A stretch of DNA of 64,000 bases from the NCBI RefSeq assembly GCF_008831285.2, contig NC_045139.1, positions 16,970,354 through 17,034,353 on the forward strand, written 5' to 3'. The position numbers and the translations under genes are program-made. The notes beneath the pieces are model-generated. The model made no database searches. It was not told where the DNA came from and saw only the letters and a list, made by a program, of their open reading frames with translations. This document shows, piece after piece, positions 1 to 13,900 of the stretch; positions within the stretch are counted from its first letter, which is position 1, and the number at the start of each line of letters is the position of its first letter. The stretch comes from Nymphaea colorata (Eukaryota; Streptophyta; Magnoliopsida; Nymphaeales; Nymphaeaceae).

Positions 1-805
1 TGTGACAGGGAAAAAGAAGTTTTTTTTTTTCACAAAAAGGAAAACATCCATAAACCTTTACTGATGTTTTACTGATGCAGACATAAAAAGTCGGAGATGA
101 AAATATTGGGCGAAAAAAATGAAAACTTTTCAGTCTAAAAATATATAATTTTAGACAAGCGTGATCAACAGGTTTGAATTTAAGCTGATGCTAGTCGATT
201 TTTGACGGATATTAACATTGAAACATATATAATATCAACACATAAATAATTTTACATCATGTATACCGTTGCAGCAGGGTTCAAACCTTGAGATGACGAA
301 GTATCTTTTAGTTTGCCTAACGCAACGGACAAATAGTGGAACATATTCAAACTTTTGCTTACCTAGTACTTATTATTGGGTCATCACATAATCCGGACAA
401 ATCATACAACAGAGAAGAGCAGAATTTAATGTGACTTGTTTAATCTTCCGTTCGGTTGAAATCGTTACCAAAGTGTCTATTTGTTTGGCTACTATTTGTT
501 TGGCTACTTTGTATTGAACTCGGCAGACGGAATCTTTCTGTCTTGTGATAGAACAAAAGGAAAAAGAACAAGCAGAAGAGCCGAAAGAAGATCTGTAACA
601 CCAACATCCATGAAAGTCATGGAGCATTTATTTCAAAAGTAAATTTACTACATCAATATGCAAGCTTCTGCACACACACACGTAGTCTGCAAAGTTTGCT
701 CCTTATTTCCTTCTTTATTCGAATGTTCCTTTACAAACACAACCATTCTCCCTTTCTTACGCAATCTGTCCAAGGTATTGACACGATAAGCAATCCCAGA
801 GAGAG

Positions 806-840
<35 letters not shown>

Positions 841-933
841 AAAAAACCACCATACACATCTGGTGTCAACTTAATACGCACGTAAACGACACACACACAG
901 GGAGAAGAAACGATGGGAGTAATTTTTGTGTAA
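1..933. other. Flank and probable 3' UTR of the GASA gene
   Basis: I recognise no gene here. The part next to 933 should hold the 3' UTR of the minus-strand GASA gene. A GA microsatellite lies at 812-839. Short open frames in this stretch are low-complexity and show no family resemblance. Confidence 0.5.
812..839. repeat. (GA)n microsatellite
   Basis: About 14 uninterrupted GA units. It lies just downstream of the GASA coding region, probably in its 3' UTR or flank. Confidence 0.9.
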
Positions 934-1616
934 TTAAGGGCACTTGAGCCGGCCGCCGTGGGTGGTCATGGTGGCGTAGCAGGGGCAGACGTGGGTGTTG
1001 CCGGAGGTGCCGGGAGGGACGCAGTTGCAGCGAGCACAGCAAGTTCCGCACGCCCTCAGGCAGATCTTCTGCCTCGACGCCTTGCTGCACCTGTACGAGC
1101 AAGCTGCTCCGCAATCTGCAACAACCAGGCTCAAGTATTGATCACCCGGAAACTGAGCAACTTCTCTGTTTCGTGAAATCCGAAAGCCGAAAGAAGAAGA
1201 AGAAGTAGAATCACTTACCTATCTTTCCACCCAGCAGTCGACTCCCCTCGTGATGCTCGGCGTTCATCATCTAAGAATCAAAGACAACAGGGCAGGCGTC
1301 GACGTCGTTAGATACAGGCTAAGAAAAAAAGAGAAAGATCATAACTGGCCACTATATAGCGATTTTAGAGAGAAAGAAAGAGATACTTCGGATTTTTCTT
1401 GGTCTGAGCAGGTCGCCTGACACTGAATGATCTGGGATTAACAAAAAGCCAAATATGAGAAAATAATTAGAACGCTAGTGTGTCAACACACTACATCAAA
1501 ACTAAGAGACAGAGACAGAGAGAGAAGAAGAAGAAGGAGAAGAAGAAGTGGTTTAATGGGCTCACCATCGTCAGCACGAGCAAGAGGAGAAAAGCAAGAC
1601 CAGAGTATTTCGCCAT
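934..1616 (-). CDS. GASA/Snakin gibberellin-regulated cysteine-rich peptide
   Basis: Small secreted peptide of the GASA/Snakin family, known for roles in gibberellin-linked growth and for antimicrobial activity. Three coding exons on the minus strand: 1566-1616, 1219-1270 and 934-1115. All borders are GT..AG and all junctions are in frame, giving 94 residues. The N-terminus (MAKYSGLAFLLLLVLTM) is a signal peptide. The C-terminal 60 residues carry all 12 cysteines of the GASA domain, including the CxxxC, CCxxCxC and final KCP ending. A short linker (NAEHHEGSRLLGGK) precedes the domain. The start is the first ATG downstream of a TATA box at 1741-1747. The length is normal for the family. Which GASA paralogue it represents cannot be told from the sequence alone, although the neighbouring genes hint at the GASA1 position of Arabidopsis. 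Confidence 0.95.
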
Positions 1617-1740
1617 GACTCACTACGGTTTCAGACACAGTACTTTCTCTTGCAAAGAAAGGAGGGAGGAGGGATAGAGAGGAAGTGTCTTGGCAGTGCA
1701 GGAACTCAGAGGATGTGGTTGAGACGTAAGCGCTCGTCCA

Positions 1741-1747
1741 ATTTATA
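1741..1747 (-). promoter_or_regulatory. TATA box of the GASA gene
   Basis: Reads TATAAAT on the minus strand, about 125 bp upstream of the GASA start codon. This is a usual distance for a plant gene with a short leader. Confidence 0.7.
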
Positions 1748-2460
1748 GAGTTGGCGCTCGTACGAAGGCGAAGAGGAGACTCGAAAATAAGAAGCTTCTC
1801 GTGTACATACCTTTTGGCTAAGGCAGGGAGGAGAGAGAGCTATGAGGAAGCCAGCTATGCTCAAGCTGGCCTACAAGGACGCGTTGCTTCAAAAGGAGGA
1901 GGACGAAAGGAAGGTGATTAGTTTAAGACAGACCTGCACCAGTTCTAAGCGGAAGGCCAACGAACCTACCGCCCCCTCTAAATCCCTCCCCACTAGACTT
2001 TTAATACGCTTTTACTCACGCTCTTTGAGGCGACTGAACTTTCTTTCGCTTGCTTGACATGGAAAAATCTGTCTAATTGAACACCAAAATGAAACTTTAA
2101 ACACCCATTCATTAAACAAGTATAAAGATACTTCAATCGATTTGTAAGAGGTAATTCGTAGAATTTTGCTTTCAAACGGCCATAAAGCATAACAAAGTTT
2201 TCCAAAGGTCTGCAAGTTGATAAAATGAATAAAAACATTTATATACGTGTGTATTCACACACGCATACCTTTGATAATAGTAAACCAATTAGTCCAGAAA
2301 CAACTGTATAGAGATGTAGAATTAATTGTAAAATAAGCTCGTAAGTTATCAAGTATATATGTTCCAGGCAGTGGCGGCCGAAATTGGAAAAAGAAGTTTC
2401 TTGCTGAGGAGTACTAATTCAAAAAGTGTCAGACCCTTCAACTATATAGCTGAGAGACAT

Positions 2461-2590
2461 CAGGGGCGGAGGCAGCTGTGGGTTCAGCGGTGGGTTGTGT
2501 GTGGGCAATTGTCCACACAAACCCCAAAAAACTTCTCATTTTTATATTGACATTTGTGAATGATTTTTTTTCATTCACATATTAGTGCCT
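2461..2590 (+). repeat. Interspersed repeat family 1, copy A (diverged)
   Basis: Contains a GGGGCGGAGG-like edge and a near-palindromic core (GTGTGGGCAATTGTCCACAC), followed by a T-rich stretch. The same layout recurs near 53415, near 58128 and, inverted, near 61905. I read it as a short non-autonomous element; its class is unknown. Confidence 0.5.
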
Positions 2591-3406
2591 TATTTAAATT
2601 ATACACCTAGATGAATTGGGTGGTCAAAAGTTACAATGCTATGTAAGGTACTGCTTCTCTTTTTGTATAGTTTGACAGACACTTTGCTGTTAAAGAATCA
2701 AAAGATGGTGCTATGTCTTTCCCATTAAAAAAAAGGCGTCAATAGGGTTTTGAAATGTGGTCATGTTTTTGTGCACCTTTCGGCCAGTTGCAGCATATTG
2801 GTAATTGAGAAGCTCGACACTCTTTATGAGAAGCACTAGGAATAGGAAATGGGCCGGTGGATTAGGTAATATATATTATGGAGGTCTTTATCCCAGACAC
2901 AGCTAGCTAGCCACCTAGGGAAATTAATTTCAAGGCCAAATTAACATTTAATCCATGATTTATTCACAATATTTGGGAGTTCCATAACGACAGGATCATA
3001 GGAGGGTGTAAGATTTTCTCATTCCAAAGAAAAAGAAAAGTCAGATATGTCTTAATTGAATCAAAAATTTGAGAAATATGAATTAGCATAGTTTAATCAT
3101 GAGATGGCCCGTCAAGTCACCCGGTTCTTGTGGGGGTGTTTGATTACTCTAGATTTTAAATCCACGATTGATGTGGATCTGATATGAGGTGTAGCAAAAG
3201 AGTCATGGTAAAATCCATAATTTATCAAACTAAAGGTTCTAGATCAGGCCTAAGATCTTGCATTGAAAAAGAATCGGTTTTTAAATCGAAGGGGTAAGGG
3301 TTTAATCTTAAATCCACGGTTCTCAATTCTTGATGCTATTAAATCTAAATGAACTCATTTTTTATGCAGGGGAAGAGTCAACAGAAGGGTCAATCCTCGT
3401 CGAACA

Positions 3407-3436
3407 AAATAATAATAATAATAATAATAATAATAA
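3407..3436. repeat. (AAT)n microsatellite
   Basis: About ten AAT units in intergenic DNA. Confidence 0.85.
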
Positions 3437-5877
3437 GTGCAGCTGAAAAAGTCAAACCAATGTACCCGTTTTTTTTTATGTAGGCAGTATTGGGAACCTA
3501 TATTCTTTGAATAATAGATGTTGGCCTTTATCTTGTTCAGTGGCGTTTCTCATCTTTTCAAAGAGTCATTCACTTTTATGTAATTGGTAGCCACAGTCCA
3601 TCATTCCTTTATAAATGTTCACGGCACTTAGGATAGTGGGGACTTTGAAATTGGCATTTATCATTAAAAAACAAGCACTCTTTGGATTTTCTCAAGTTTC
3701 AAAAGATAGCAATTTATCATGTTCAATTGCTTGATGTTATTACTATTTTATTTTCAAGTGAACCATTACGTTGAGAATGGACAAAAGAGGTGCTCAATCT
3801 TACTTTTATAATTTTAGGCACCATTTGAGGAAGCAGTTATTTGAACAAAGAGCGTACGAAGACCGATAACGCCCCTGAGGAGAACAGAAAAGCAAGTAAT
3901 GAAGAACCACCGAACTGCAATTAAATGATAAGACGGCAGCTTTCTGCAATTCATTTGCTTTTTAAATTTCTCAACAAACAAAGTGGTATTCCAAGTGTTT
4001 GACCATTAGAAGGACAGATCATCTGTGCCCGTGAGGGTGAAGGCGTCATCTCACGACTCCACTTTATTTTTTTATTTTCTCTTTTCAAGTCAAACCCTTT
4101 TTCTTTAGAGCTTGATTTTGCTCCCACCGGCCATAAACTGAGCCACTTGTTTCAGCAAACAGCTTGCATATATTTCACAACCACCCCACTCACCTTCCCA
4201 CAAAACCCACCCCCACCCCAAAACACACACACACACACACTGTGCAACCGTGTACACACAGACGCAGACACACAGTACGCAGAGAAAGAAAGAAAGAGAA
4301 GGAGAGAGAGAGAGAGGCAAGGCGGATAGATTCTGATTCAGATTGAACCAAACGTGCCATGCTAGGGAAAAAGACATAAATGTCTTTAAATTGTTAAAAA
4401 GGAAAAATCTCCTGGCTAAAAGGATATAGTGGGAGAAGTAAAAAATTAACTTTTCGGCAAACATGAAACAGATACATGAACCAATGTAACACATTGTTCT
4501 ATAAATTTACCATAATTTTCAAAGCAGATGCATCAAACAATTTGTAATTGTTCCACTGCCAAACAGGTCTTTAGGATTCGTGGACCTGGCAGCCATGTCA
4601 GAAGTGCACTCAGTCTTAGGCTGTGATCAGGTGGAAGGCCCCTAGTCAATGACGCACATTGATGGAATTTGACTCGATCTGCATCCAATTGCACTCCCAC
4701 TTGAAGGGCACGGACATTTGACTGCACCAGTGGTATCCTTGAGAAAATTTCATGCGCGTGTGTATGCATGCATGTGCATGTGCATCTGATATCCTTCTAA
4801 CAATGCAAATAACTTGTAATAGGCAAAGAACTTACATTAGGCAAGACTAGCAGAGAAATTTAAGTGACAATAATATAGAGATATAAAATAGTAGTTGAAG
4901 AGGAACACTCGTATATAAACTTATATATATATATATAGTCACGTCCCTCCATCTCCGCCACTGATAATGAACCCATGTATAGAACTTGAACCATGACCGC
5001 CCACAATCCACTTCTACCATTTCAGTCCAGTGGTTACTGGCCACTCTTTTCTCAATGTGCCCGTGCTTGGCCGAGTAATTTCCAGCCACTTGGGAGCCCT
5101 CAACCTTGCGGCCCGTGACCTACCTCAAGTCGTGATTTTGAATGGTTGCACTGTGATCAACCAGGGAGCTGGAACCAATTGGATTCCGAGTCCACTACCT
5201 GTGTTCAATTGCTACCGGAAGAATCCACCATCGGCCCGTCTGCTCAGAAGGTTCGCCAAAAGGGGAAAATCCTCATGATAAACAAAGAATCTTGCAGAAA
5301 TTAATGATATCAAAATTTTCTAAAGGTGATGGGTTGACGAGGCAATTGCATACAAAATATTTTCTTCATCACTTATATAGCAGAAGGCAATTTGTCTTCT
5401 TAATTACAGCAGCCACACAGAGATCTGCATCACTGAATTGGAAATAGAACTTGCTCCGAAAGTGGTCTGTTTCATTTCTTACCCAGGAAAAGCAAACTAA
5501 CAGTATAAATACAAAATGATAGTACTTGCCACTTTCTTAGGGATCATTCCTAGTCAGATGCATCCTGAAAACCCACGACACAACACCTTGGTTAAAGCCT
5601 ATTGATCAGACAAACTTACAAGAATTGATCATAAACTTGCACATTTCTTGCATTATAGAAGTTCAACAATAATTTGCCCGTGGAACACATACAGGGGCTA
5701 GCTTCACTGAAACGCTATTGAATGATTTACAGAATTGAGAGCTGATTTTGTAATTGTAGATATTTACAAGACAATACATAAAATGATAAAAGGAATTTAA
5801 TTATGGTAACCGCTCGATATAACACTTGGATGGCTCTGCACAAGTAGTACCTAAGCAAGAAAAGATCCCGAGGTATG

Positions 5878-7901
5878 TTAAAACCAAGGATGCCATGTTG
5901 GATCCATCATGCATAAGCTTCTGGGGCATAGTGCAGCTTCAACTAGATCAGTCACTCCCCTCTGAACAGACTGGGGTGGATCTGTTGCACTCTCCTCCTG
6001 CATGAAGGGAAAAAAAATGAAACAGTAGCCACCAAGGTCAAACGGCCACCCTCAAAGTAACATGGAATAGAACATGAGAGCAATGTGAAAAACCACAGGT
6101 GATCTAGCAATATAACAAGGGAAACTGACTAACGTCATTGGTTTTCTAGACCAGGTAGTAGAAGGAATAACATCTTTGATATATAAATTGGAAAAGCGAA
6201 CATATATTAGAGTGCATGTCAAAGCTTGACCATCAGAAATCTCATGAGGGAAAGTTCTTTATTGGTTTTGCAAACTAAGGTGAATAAAACATCAAAAAGT
6301 CTTATAGACAAGTTTAACTGGCTGTTGAGGATACCCCCACCTAGCTAGTTAGCAAGCTGAGGTCTCATTCATTAACGAAATTAACTGGCTGAGGAGGGGT
6401 ACCGCCACATAGCTAGTTAGCAGGCTGAGGACTCGTTCGCAAATAAAATTAGCTGGCCGTGGAGGGGTACCTCCGCATAATTAGTTATCAGGCTGAGGTC
6501 TAGTTAAAACCTTAGCCAAAACGACTTCCGTCCAACACTTTCATCAGGAAACATAAAAGATCTACAACTCAAAACAAGCTCACCTCCTCAACGCACACAG
6601 GAGCAATTCCTTTGACGCGGCCAATAACATGCTCAACATTGGTGGCAACCTTCTGCTCAAATTCCAAAGGATTCATACCCCCTGCAGCAGCAGGTGCGGA
6701 AGGCATGCCCAATGGTCTTCTCCATGACCATGAAAGCAATTCATCACGGAAAAACATAGCTAATTGATGGCGAATGTGTTGGGCTTGCTGTAAGTTCAAT
6801 TTTTAGCAAGGTAAACATCTATCTGAAAAGATTCGTTGAAAACTTTATGCTAAAAAATACCAGCCATGCATGAGCTTGATACCTTAGAAGAAACAACAGA
6901 CTGAGCTGCTGCACACATGGCAGAGACAATCAACCCTTCTACACCAAAATGGGAGAAGAAAGCTTGAAAATTCCTCGTAAGACGAAATGGCACCGGTTCA
7001 TTGAATTCAATCATTCCATTCACATCATAAGCTGTAAAACAGATCAGACAATTTCACATGACCACTCAGAAATAAACTCACTTAGACAGCATGGCCAGTC
7101 TGCAAAGTCAACTTACCAGGATGAAAATCATTCTGAAATATTTTGCCAGTGTTCTTGGCAAAGAGGATCTTGTTTGGGGACCTCCCTCCAATTTGTAATA
7201 TATAGGACATAAAGCTAGAGAGTGCAAGCTGGATTGCAAATTGCTTCTTGAAAGCCCAGAGGTGGTTGCCATTTGGAAGAGTTTTATACATGTACTGTGA
7301 GAAAACATTCTCTGTCACATAGGTCTTTGTTATCTCGTTATAGGCTTGGAGACGAATATCCACGATAGCTTCGGCCTGCAGCTGACCTGAAACTGCTTGA
7401 TTAAGCTGCTCCTTGAAATGAGTAATTGGGAGGTCTGCCTCACGGTTATTTCGAGCACAGTTTATCTCATAAACCTCTAGAAAAGTACTGTACATCAGAT
7501 CATCCTCTACCATTCGAACCTATCATTACAGATATTCGAGCCATATAAATTAAAATAGAAAAAAGCAAGCACTTAAAAAATTACAAAAGCAATAAAAAAG
7601 TGCATCTAAAGAAAAATTATACCTGAGACCAAACAGGTATGATGATCGGGGTATGAAAACAAAGATGTCGCCGCCTTGATTCTTTGTGCTTGTCGAACAT
7701 CCTATTCATAACACGAAATAGCTGCACAATACGTTCATCACTTCTAGCACTAGGAGTTAAAGATGTTTGGATAAGAAAATGGCGTTGTGAGCCATCAGAA
7801 CCAATAAAAGTTAGTCGACGGAAGCTGCTCCCATGCCGACGAACTATAGGAACATCAGCTCCAATTCTGTCAAGTTTTATGGTATGGTCAGGTGCAATTT
7901 C
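5878..7901 (-). other. Pseudokinase and FATC part of TRRAP (exons 32-36)
   Basis: Encodes roughly residues 3461-3844. It starts with the PI3K-like N-lobe ([20 protein letters not shown]) and ends with the short FATC segment WHPWF. Where active PIKKs carry a catalytic loop with an Asp-Arg-His core, this protein has GGRSPNKI. Where they carry the metal-binding DFG-type motif, it has NDFHP. This agrees with the known inactivity of TRA1/TRRAP as a kinase, so the domain is structural. Confidence 0.85.
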
Positions 7902-10900
7902 CTGCAAAAACAAGCAGCACGTAAAGAAGTTTCCAACAGTAGACAAAAGTACCAGAAGGATCCACTCTTTCATTGATCAGAGAATTATTCTCATACGACT
8001 GCTTCATGATTGAGGAGGTGAAAAGTTTTTCTTGAACTATCTTTTCCTTGTCAGGACTATGTCACGTAACATATTTCATAGAAAATCACCTGCTTGATGT
8101 GTTTTTAGACTTTTAAAAAAGTATGAAAAGTTGTATATTTTTATACATAGTTTCTCTAATGTTTTTTAATTTCAGTAAATGAAGCAAGGAGAATGCCGGA
8201 ACATAGGACAAGGTACATCTTTATTTTCCACATAAGATTCTCCTGGTAGCAAGTCCAAGTAAGATCGCCTCACAGGATGAAGAGAGACATGCAGTGAAAT
8301 ACACATATTTATCATCTTGTAGACTGAAACAAACAATAGACAGAGTCACAAACCATAAGTGAATTAGCAATTTAGCTTACCTGGTCGGTGAAATATTGTC
8401 CGGGTACTTCAACATCAACAATGTGAAACTCACGCAATACCCTACTTTCCTCTTCCAGCTTCAAAACAGCTGGAAACCTATCCTCAACATTTGTCTGAAG
8501 AACATTCTTCCAATGCTTCAACCGCTCAGTCAACTCAGACAAGGTAGAAGGAAAAGTTCCCGCACTTTCTGGATCCAAATCACGTTCAAAGTCTTGCTTG
8601 TACTCTCTCACAAAATCAACATGTTTGTTTACTGTGTCCGCTGAAAAACAGGCTCTACAGACTCCTGAAAGCTCCTTTTTGAGGGCCTGAGGAACCTCAG
8701 CAGTGGTAGCAGTTGGATATTTGTAACAACGATGTAGAAGGGCATGAACAACTGCCAACAGCCTCTCTTCTGGCAAGGGAACAAACCTTGAACCAATTTC
8801 GGTAAGCAAACCCTGCAAAGAGTGATTAATGAGATGTATACACATACATACATAAAGAAATACAGAACATATACATGCATATATAACATAAATTAAACAA
8901 TAACTAAATAATATGTAATGTAGCTTTACGTTTGACCATCTAAAACAGGCCATCTGGCATGCACTCAGCTTCTTTTCATAAGTCTAACCATAGAGATGGA
9001 CTCAGTAAGAACAAAAAAGTGGAGTCCATCCAAAATCAAACTATTTTCTATAAACAGATTGGGAACAAAGATAAGTATTTTTTTAAATGCATCATAAATC
9101 TGATCTATATATCCAAAAGCCAGGATCTTTTTTAATTGGGAATCCCAAATTTTTGGGCATAAATCAATTTATATGGTCGGAATTGTTAAAAAATCAGAGC
9201 ATGTGGGACAGACAGCAAGACAAAGTGGATGGAAGTGCGTTCGATTTTTTGAATATCTGTAGTTTTTATTGCTATTTGCCACCTCATACAAGTTAATGAT
9301 CATTGCTCAAGCATAAGATCTTATTCACGCTACCTGATTTATTGCATCTGTATATGTGACTTGTTTGTTTATATGGACTATATCCAGCTTCATCGCTTTC
9401 TCGAAAAAGAACGCACATCTACAAAATGTACTTTTGAACTGCCTACAAGCCTTACAATATTTTCTAGGGAGATGAGATTAACTCTAACCTTCACGGTAGA
9501 TATATTTCCCCTATTTCACATCTACTATCTCTGGCCAGGACTCGGGGAAAAGGAATTTCGCAGTAAAATGTTTCATGGATGTAGATTGAATAATTGAATA
9601 ACAAGATCTAAATGAAACAAGTGACTAATAGTGCCAAGAAGAAATAGCTAAACCAGATTTTCATTTTCTTCAATGAGCAAGAGAAAAGTACGGACATGAC
9701 TTTTACCTAGCCTTTTCTGGAGCTTCTTAGGAATAAAAAAGGTATTCATTACCAACCTCAAGTTCATTAGCCAGATTCAAGTGCTTGCTTCGAAGGGCTT
9801 CCATTATGTCTTTGGCAGTGTCAAAAGCAGTAGCCGCAGAAGCAACCCAACTAAGTGCCGAACTGCGCCTGAATGTTCCTTGGTTGCTCTCCGAGAGGGT
9901 TGATGAACTTGTGATCTGCCCTTCATGAGTTGGTTGAATACTTCCTTCCATAGTAGTGGACCTTTCTGTTTCCTGTCCTTGAGAATTTCCACTTTCATGA
10001 GATGCTCCAAGGGTACTGGACTGGTGTCCTTGACTATCAGAGTTCAAATTTCCTCCAGGATTTGCTGAAGTAGTTGGCTGCAAGCGCTGTTGAGGCACTG
10101 ACATGCCCCTTCCAAGATCAGATTTGTTAGCAGCATCACGTCGTTCCAGCAGATATGTCCGTAGCCAGTAATACAGAGCCTTTTGGAAAGGAAATCAGAT
10201 GTACATGATCATCAAACAAACACCAGATAATACAGTCGGAGAACTTAAACAATCAAAATCAGAAAACAATGTTCATTAAGTGCAGGACAAGATTAAATTA
10301 ACAAAGAAACAATTTCATCAAGCAAGACATCTTTTTACCTGTGGATATACAGTTGCAATCTTATGCAAAACAAGCTTACAGTGGGGTGCCTCTGACCTCT
10401 GCAATGAAAGTAAAAGCTGTGGTATCCAAGGAAGCCAGACAAAGTGGGGTATCTGCTCCGCATACTTGTCAAATGCCCTCCCAACAGCCTCATTTGGAGT
10501 ATCAAAACTAAGCAAGTAAAGAACACGAGCTAGATGGCTCCTAGAATTGGAAACCCCATATTTGATACCTTGAAGGAAGCAACTCACAGCATATTCTAAC
10601 CACATCTCGTCACGGGTTTCTTTGTAGACCTAAGAAACAGTTTGCCATCAGATATTTCTGACAAGTGAAACTGAATGAACGCTGAACTACCTGAAATCAC
10701 AAAATGCAGGACAGCAAAGAAAAAAATAACTACCATATCGCAATAATTTCCCCAGCTTATCCATCCTTTTGGCAACTGCTTGAAGAGGCCGATTGCATTT
10801 GAGTAAGCAACGTTCGCGTTCTCACAGTCGTTTAGCTTTAATAGAAAGTCACCCTTTAGCCGAAAAATTTCAGCTTTATTTTTCAAAGGAAAATAATCAA

Positions 10901-13900
10901 GATTTGTATTGTTGATAAGATTTAAGCCACTGATCAACTCTCCTTTCATTTCCAAATAAGCCTTTGCCTGTTCTCTTATTTTCACAAATGCTTCCTGCAA
11001 AAATAAGTGAAGAAACTAGCTAAGAACTCATTCATATTCTATGTAACTCAAGAAAAATCATAGCAACGGCATACCTGAACTTCCATAGTGGAATGCCCAT
11101 ACATCTTATCAAGAATTGTGACACAAACATCATGAAGCCCTTGCTTGCGGGCTATATGGGCAAGCTTGTTCACGCTCCAAGCCTTATCACGGTAGCCAAG
11201 GTGGTGGAGCTGGGGATTGGTTGGTCCAAAATCTTTAAAAGCATCAATTACAGTATTGTAAACTTCATTCCTCCACTGAAGCAAATCATACCAAACAGTC
11301 AAATTGTCCCATTCATTAGGAGTCCTGAGCCTCCAGGTCTCAAGTATGTCCTTGAGTTCCATATAGCCTGCATGAACACCAGAAACAGGACCACCAGATA
11401 GTTGCTTGCTCCCATTTTTTATATCTAACATCACCCGAGCAGACTCCTGTACTTCAACCAACTGCTGGAATTGCTGCAACAGGGGTGTCCGTGACTGGAT
11501 AGACATCTCAGGTAGTTGCCACCAGTGTTGTAATGCCAGATCAACCCCTTGCCCCACTTTAGACTCAGCCTCTTCAACACCATTTGTGTTTCCCTCATGA
11601 AGAGCAAAATAAGCCTGCACCAAGCGATACTTTGTTGTCTCCTCTACTTGAGCTTTTGGAAACACATGCTCTTTCATGTATGCCCAATCAGAAACCTTCC
11701 AAAGAGAATCAAGCAGTATTTCATAATTATCAACACTTCTGCCGAAATCAACAAGGACATCCCACTGGCTTAGTTGGCGTGCACAGGAGATCCATTGTTC
11801 CTCCCAAAGACACATTTCAGCTTTGGGGATTGTGTTGTTATAAGTACCTTGTGTTGCTTTGCTCATGGCCTGATAAAAAAGATTCTGAGCACGTTGCCAG
11901 TAACCATGCTGCACCAATGAAAGTCCAGCTCTGGTTTCTGAAGTGATTGATCTTTTTTTCCAGAGACCACACCGCATATCCTCTTCATTTAGCAACCGAT
12001 ACAACTCAGCAAGTGCCTCGGCACACCGAGTTTCATTCATAAATAGCATAACGTGGCTCTCTAAAAGTGTTAAAGAAATGTGCCATGCATTGTACGTCTT
12101 ACCCAAAAACTTAATAAGCTCACTAGGCATTCTCGGTTGAGGATGGCTTAAATGCAGGCCTTCCAGAAGAGCTTGAACAACATTTGGCCGCTTTTCCTGC
12201 TGCTTCCTATGGTAGTCCTTTGACAAAAGGGAAATCATGGGTTTGGCCAATGCTACCTGCTCATCCTTTTGAAGAGTTACCCAAACAATTGGAAACACTA
12301 GAACCCACAAATGGTATGCAACATTAGAATCTGTATGGGATAACTCTCTTAGTGGATGGACAAGATCAGCAACCTATAAAATGACAAGAGATTAGTTCCA
12401 ACTGTAACAAAAATAACCAGCCAACAAAATGTCAATCAAGGTGAAAAAATCAAAGTAGAAAATAAGAAACCTGAAGCTTGCTCATCTCATTCAAAAACTT
12501 TGCATGTCTAAACACTAGAAGGTCATATGTAAGTTGGCCTCCTTCAGGGTCTTCTGAAACTTCAGAAATTTGTGGTTGCATTCCAGCGTAATCTTGCAAA
12601 GACCCTGCTGCCATCAATGGGGGTACACGTGCAGAGTTCGGAGCAAGTGTAATCGGTTCATTCTCAACCAAAACAGCTAGAAGAAGATCCAGGCCTTGTT
12701 TCAACCAGAAAACATCACTCAAGGCTTCCCAGTCCTGGTTTTGAATGATATATTGTAGCCTCTGAAACAAAGTCTTCCCCAGAGACTCGTGATAGATTTT
12801 AAAGAATTGTTGCCTTATTTCAGGATCATTTGCCCTAAGTCCAAGCATATATTTCCTTTCGACATTCTGGAAAATTTCTTGGCGGATGTGCACTGGATAT
12901 CTATATTCAAAGTGTACAAAAATCAATTAAAATTTGAGGATTAAGAGCCACCAATTACTAGCTTGCAAAAGCAAAAAGCACTTACTTATTCGCATCTGCG
13001 CAAAGCCCATAAAGTAGTTCAAGATACTTTCCATCCCACTCCTCTAGGAAACTCATTGAGAAACTCTGCCTATCAACCTGTGAAAGCTTCAGAAGGTATG
13101 AAACAATGTCCTTCGCACCAGATGCAGCTGGCCGGAAGTCATTTTCAATCCAAGACTTCATCACCTCAAGGATACATAAATGAACGCTTGGATCTACACA
13201 TTTCTCTGAAAGTATTGAATGCAGGATTTGGCTTATTGCCCGTTTGCCTTCAGGAACAAGCATAACCCTTTCACTTATGAGCCTTAACACAGACTTCAGA
13301 TTAGTAGACACTGAGCTAGCTTCTGAAAGAACCACACGTGAATTACTTGAAGCAGAATCTTGGTCAAACCTCTGAACCTGATTTAAGATGTTTCATAACT
13401 ATATTGAGTATAATGTAATGGTAAATCAATAACCTATATGTAAATGACATAAAGATCTAAAAAAATGCTGTCGAGATGGAATTGTATCAAAGCTCATTAA
13501 GGATTAGATGGTAAGAGGTCCGACAGCACAGGATCATAACAAACAAAAGTAGCTCACCCAGTTACCCTAAGCTGACATGTGAGTTTTTTTATTACCCACC
13601 AACCAGAACAAAGTTATGAAGATATAAAAACACAATATAGATTGCACTAAAAAAGCATAATGTGAACTGTGCATGGTTTCCATGAAAAAGGCAAGCCAGA
13701 AAATACCCACTTACTTGTCTGGCATGGGACCCTGCTGAAGATCCCATCTCACGTGATAGGCGTTGAAGAACACGAACTAAGGGCATAATGAAAGGGTCAA
13801 CAAATGACTTCTGAACCTCCATTAAGGTTTTAATGACAGAGAGAGCAAAACTTATCACTGGATTTACAGAGGTAACATCAAGAGATAACTGAGATGCAGT

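Larger units (their letters stand above)
1748..5877. other. Intergenic region between GASA and TRRAP genes
   Basis: No convincing gene in about 4.1 kb. It holds the GASA upstream region, a copy of interspersed repeat family 1 (2461-2590), an (AAT)n run (3407-3436), an AC run (4223-4240), a GA run near 4302-4316 and a TA run (4921-4937). On the minus strand around 4950-5060 there is a stretch that resembles tRNA-derived A- and B-box sequences. The last few hundred bases before 5878 should include the 3' UTR of the TRRAP gene. Open frames here do not resemble known proteins. Confidence 0.5.
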
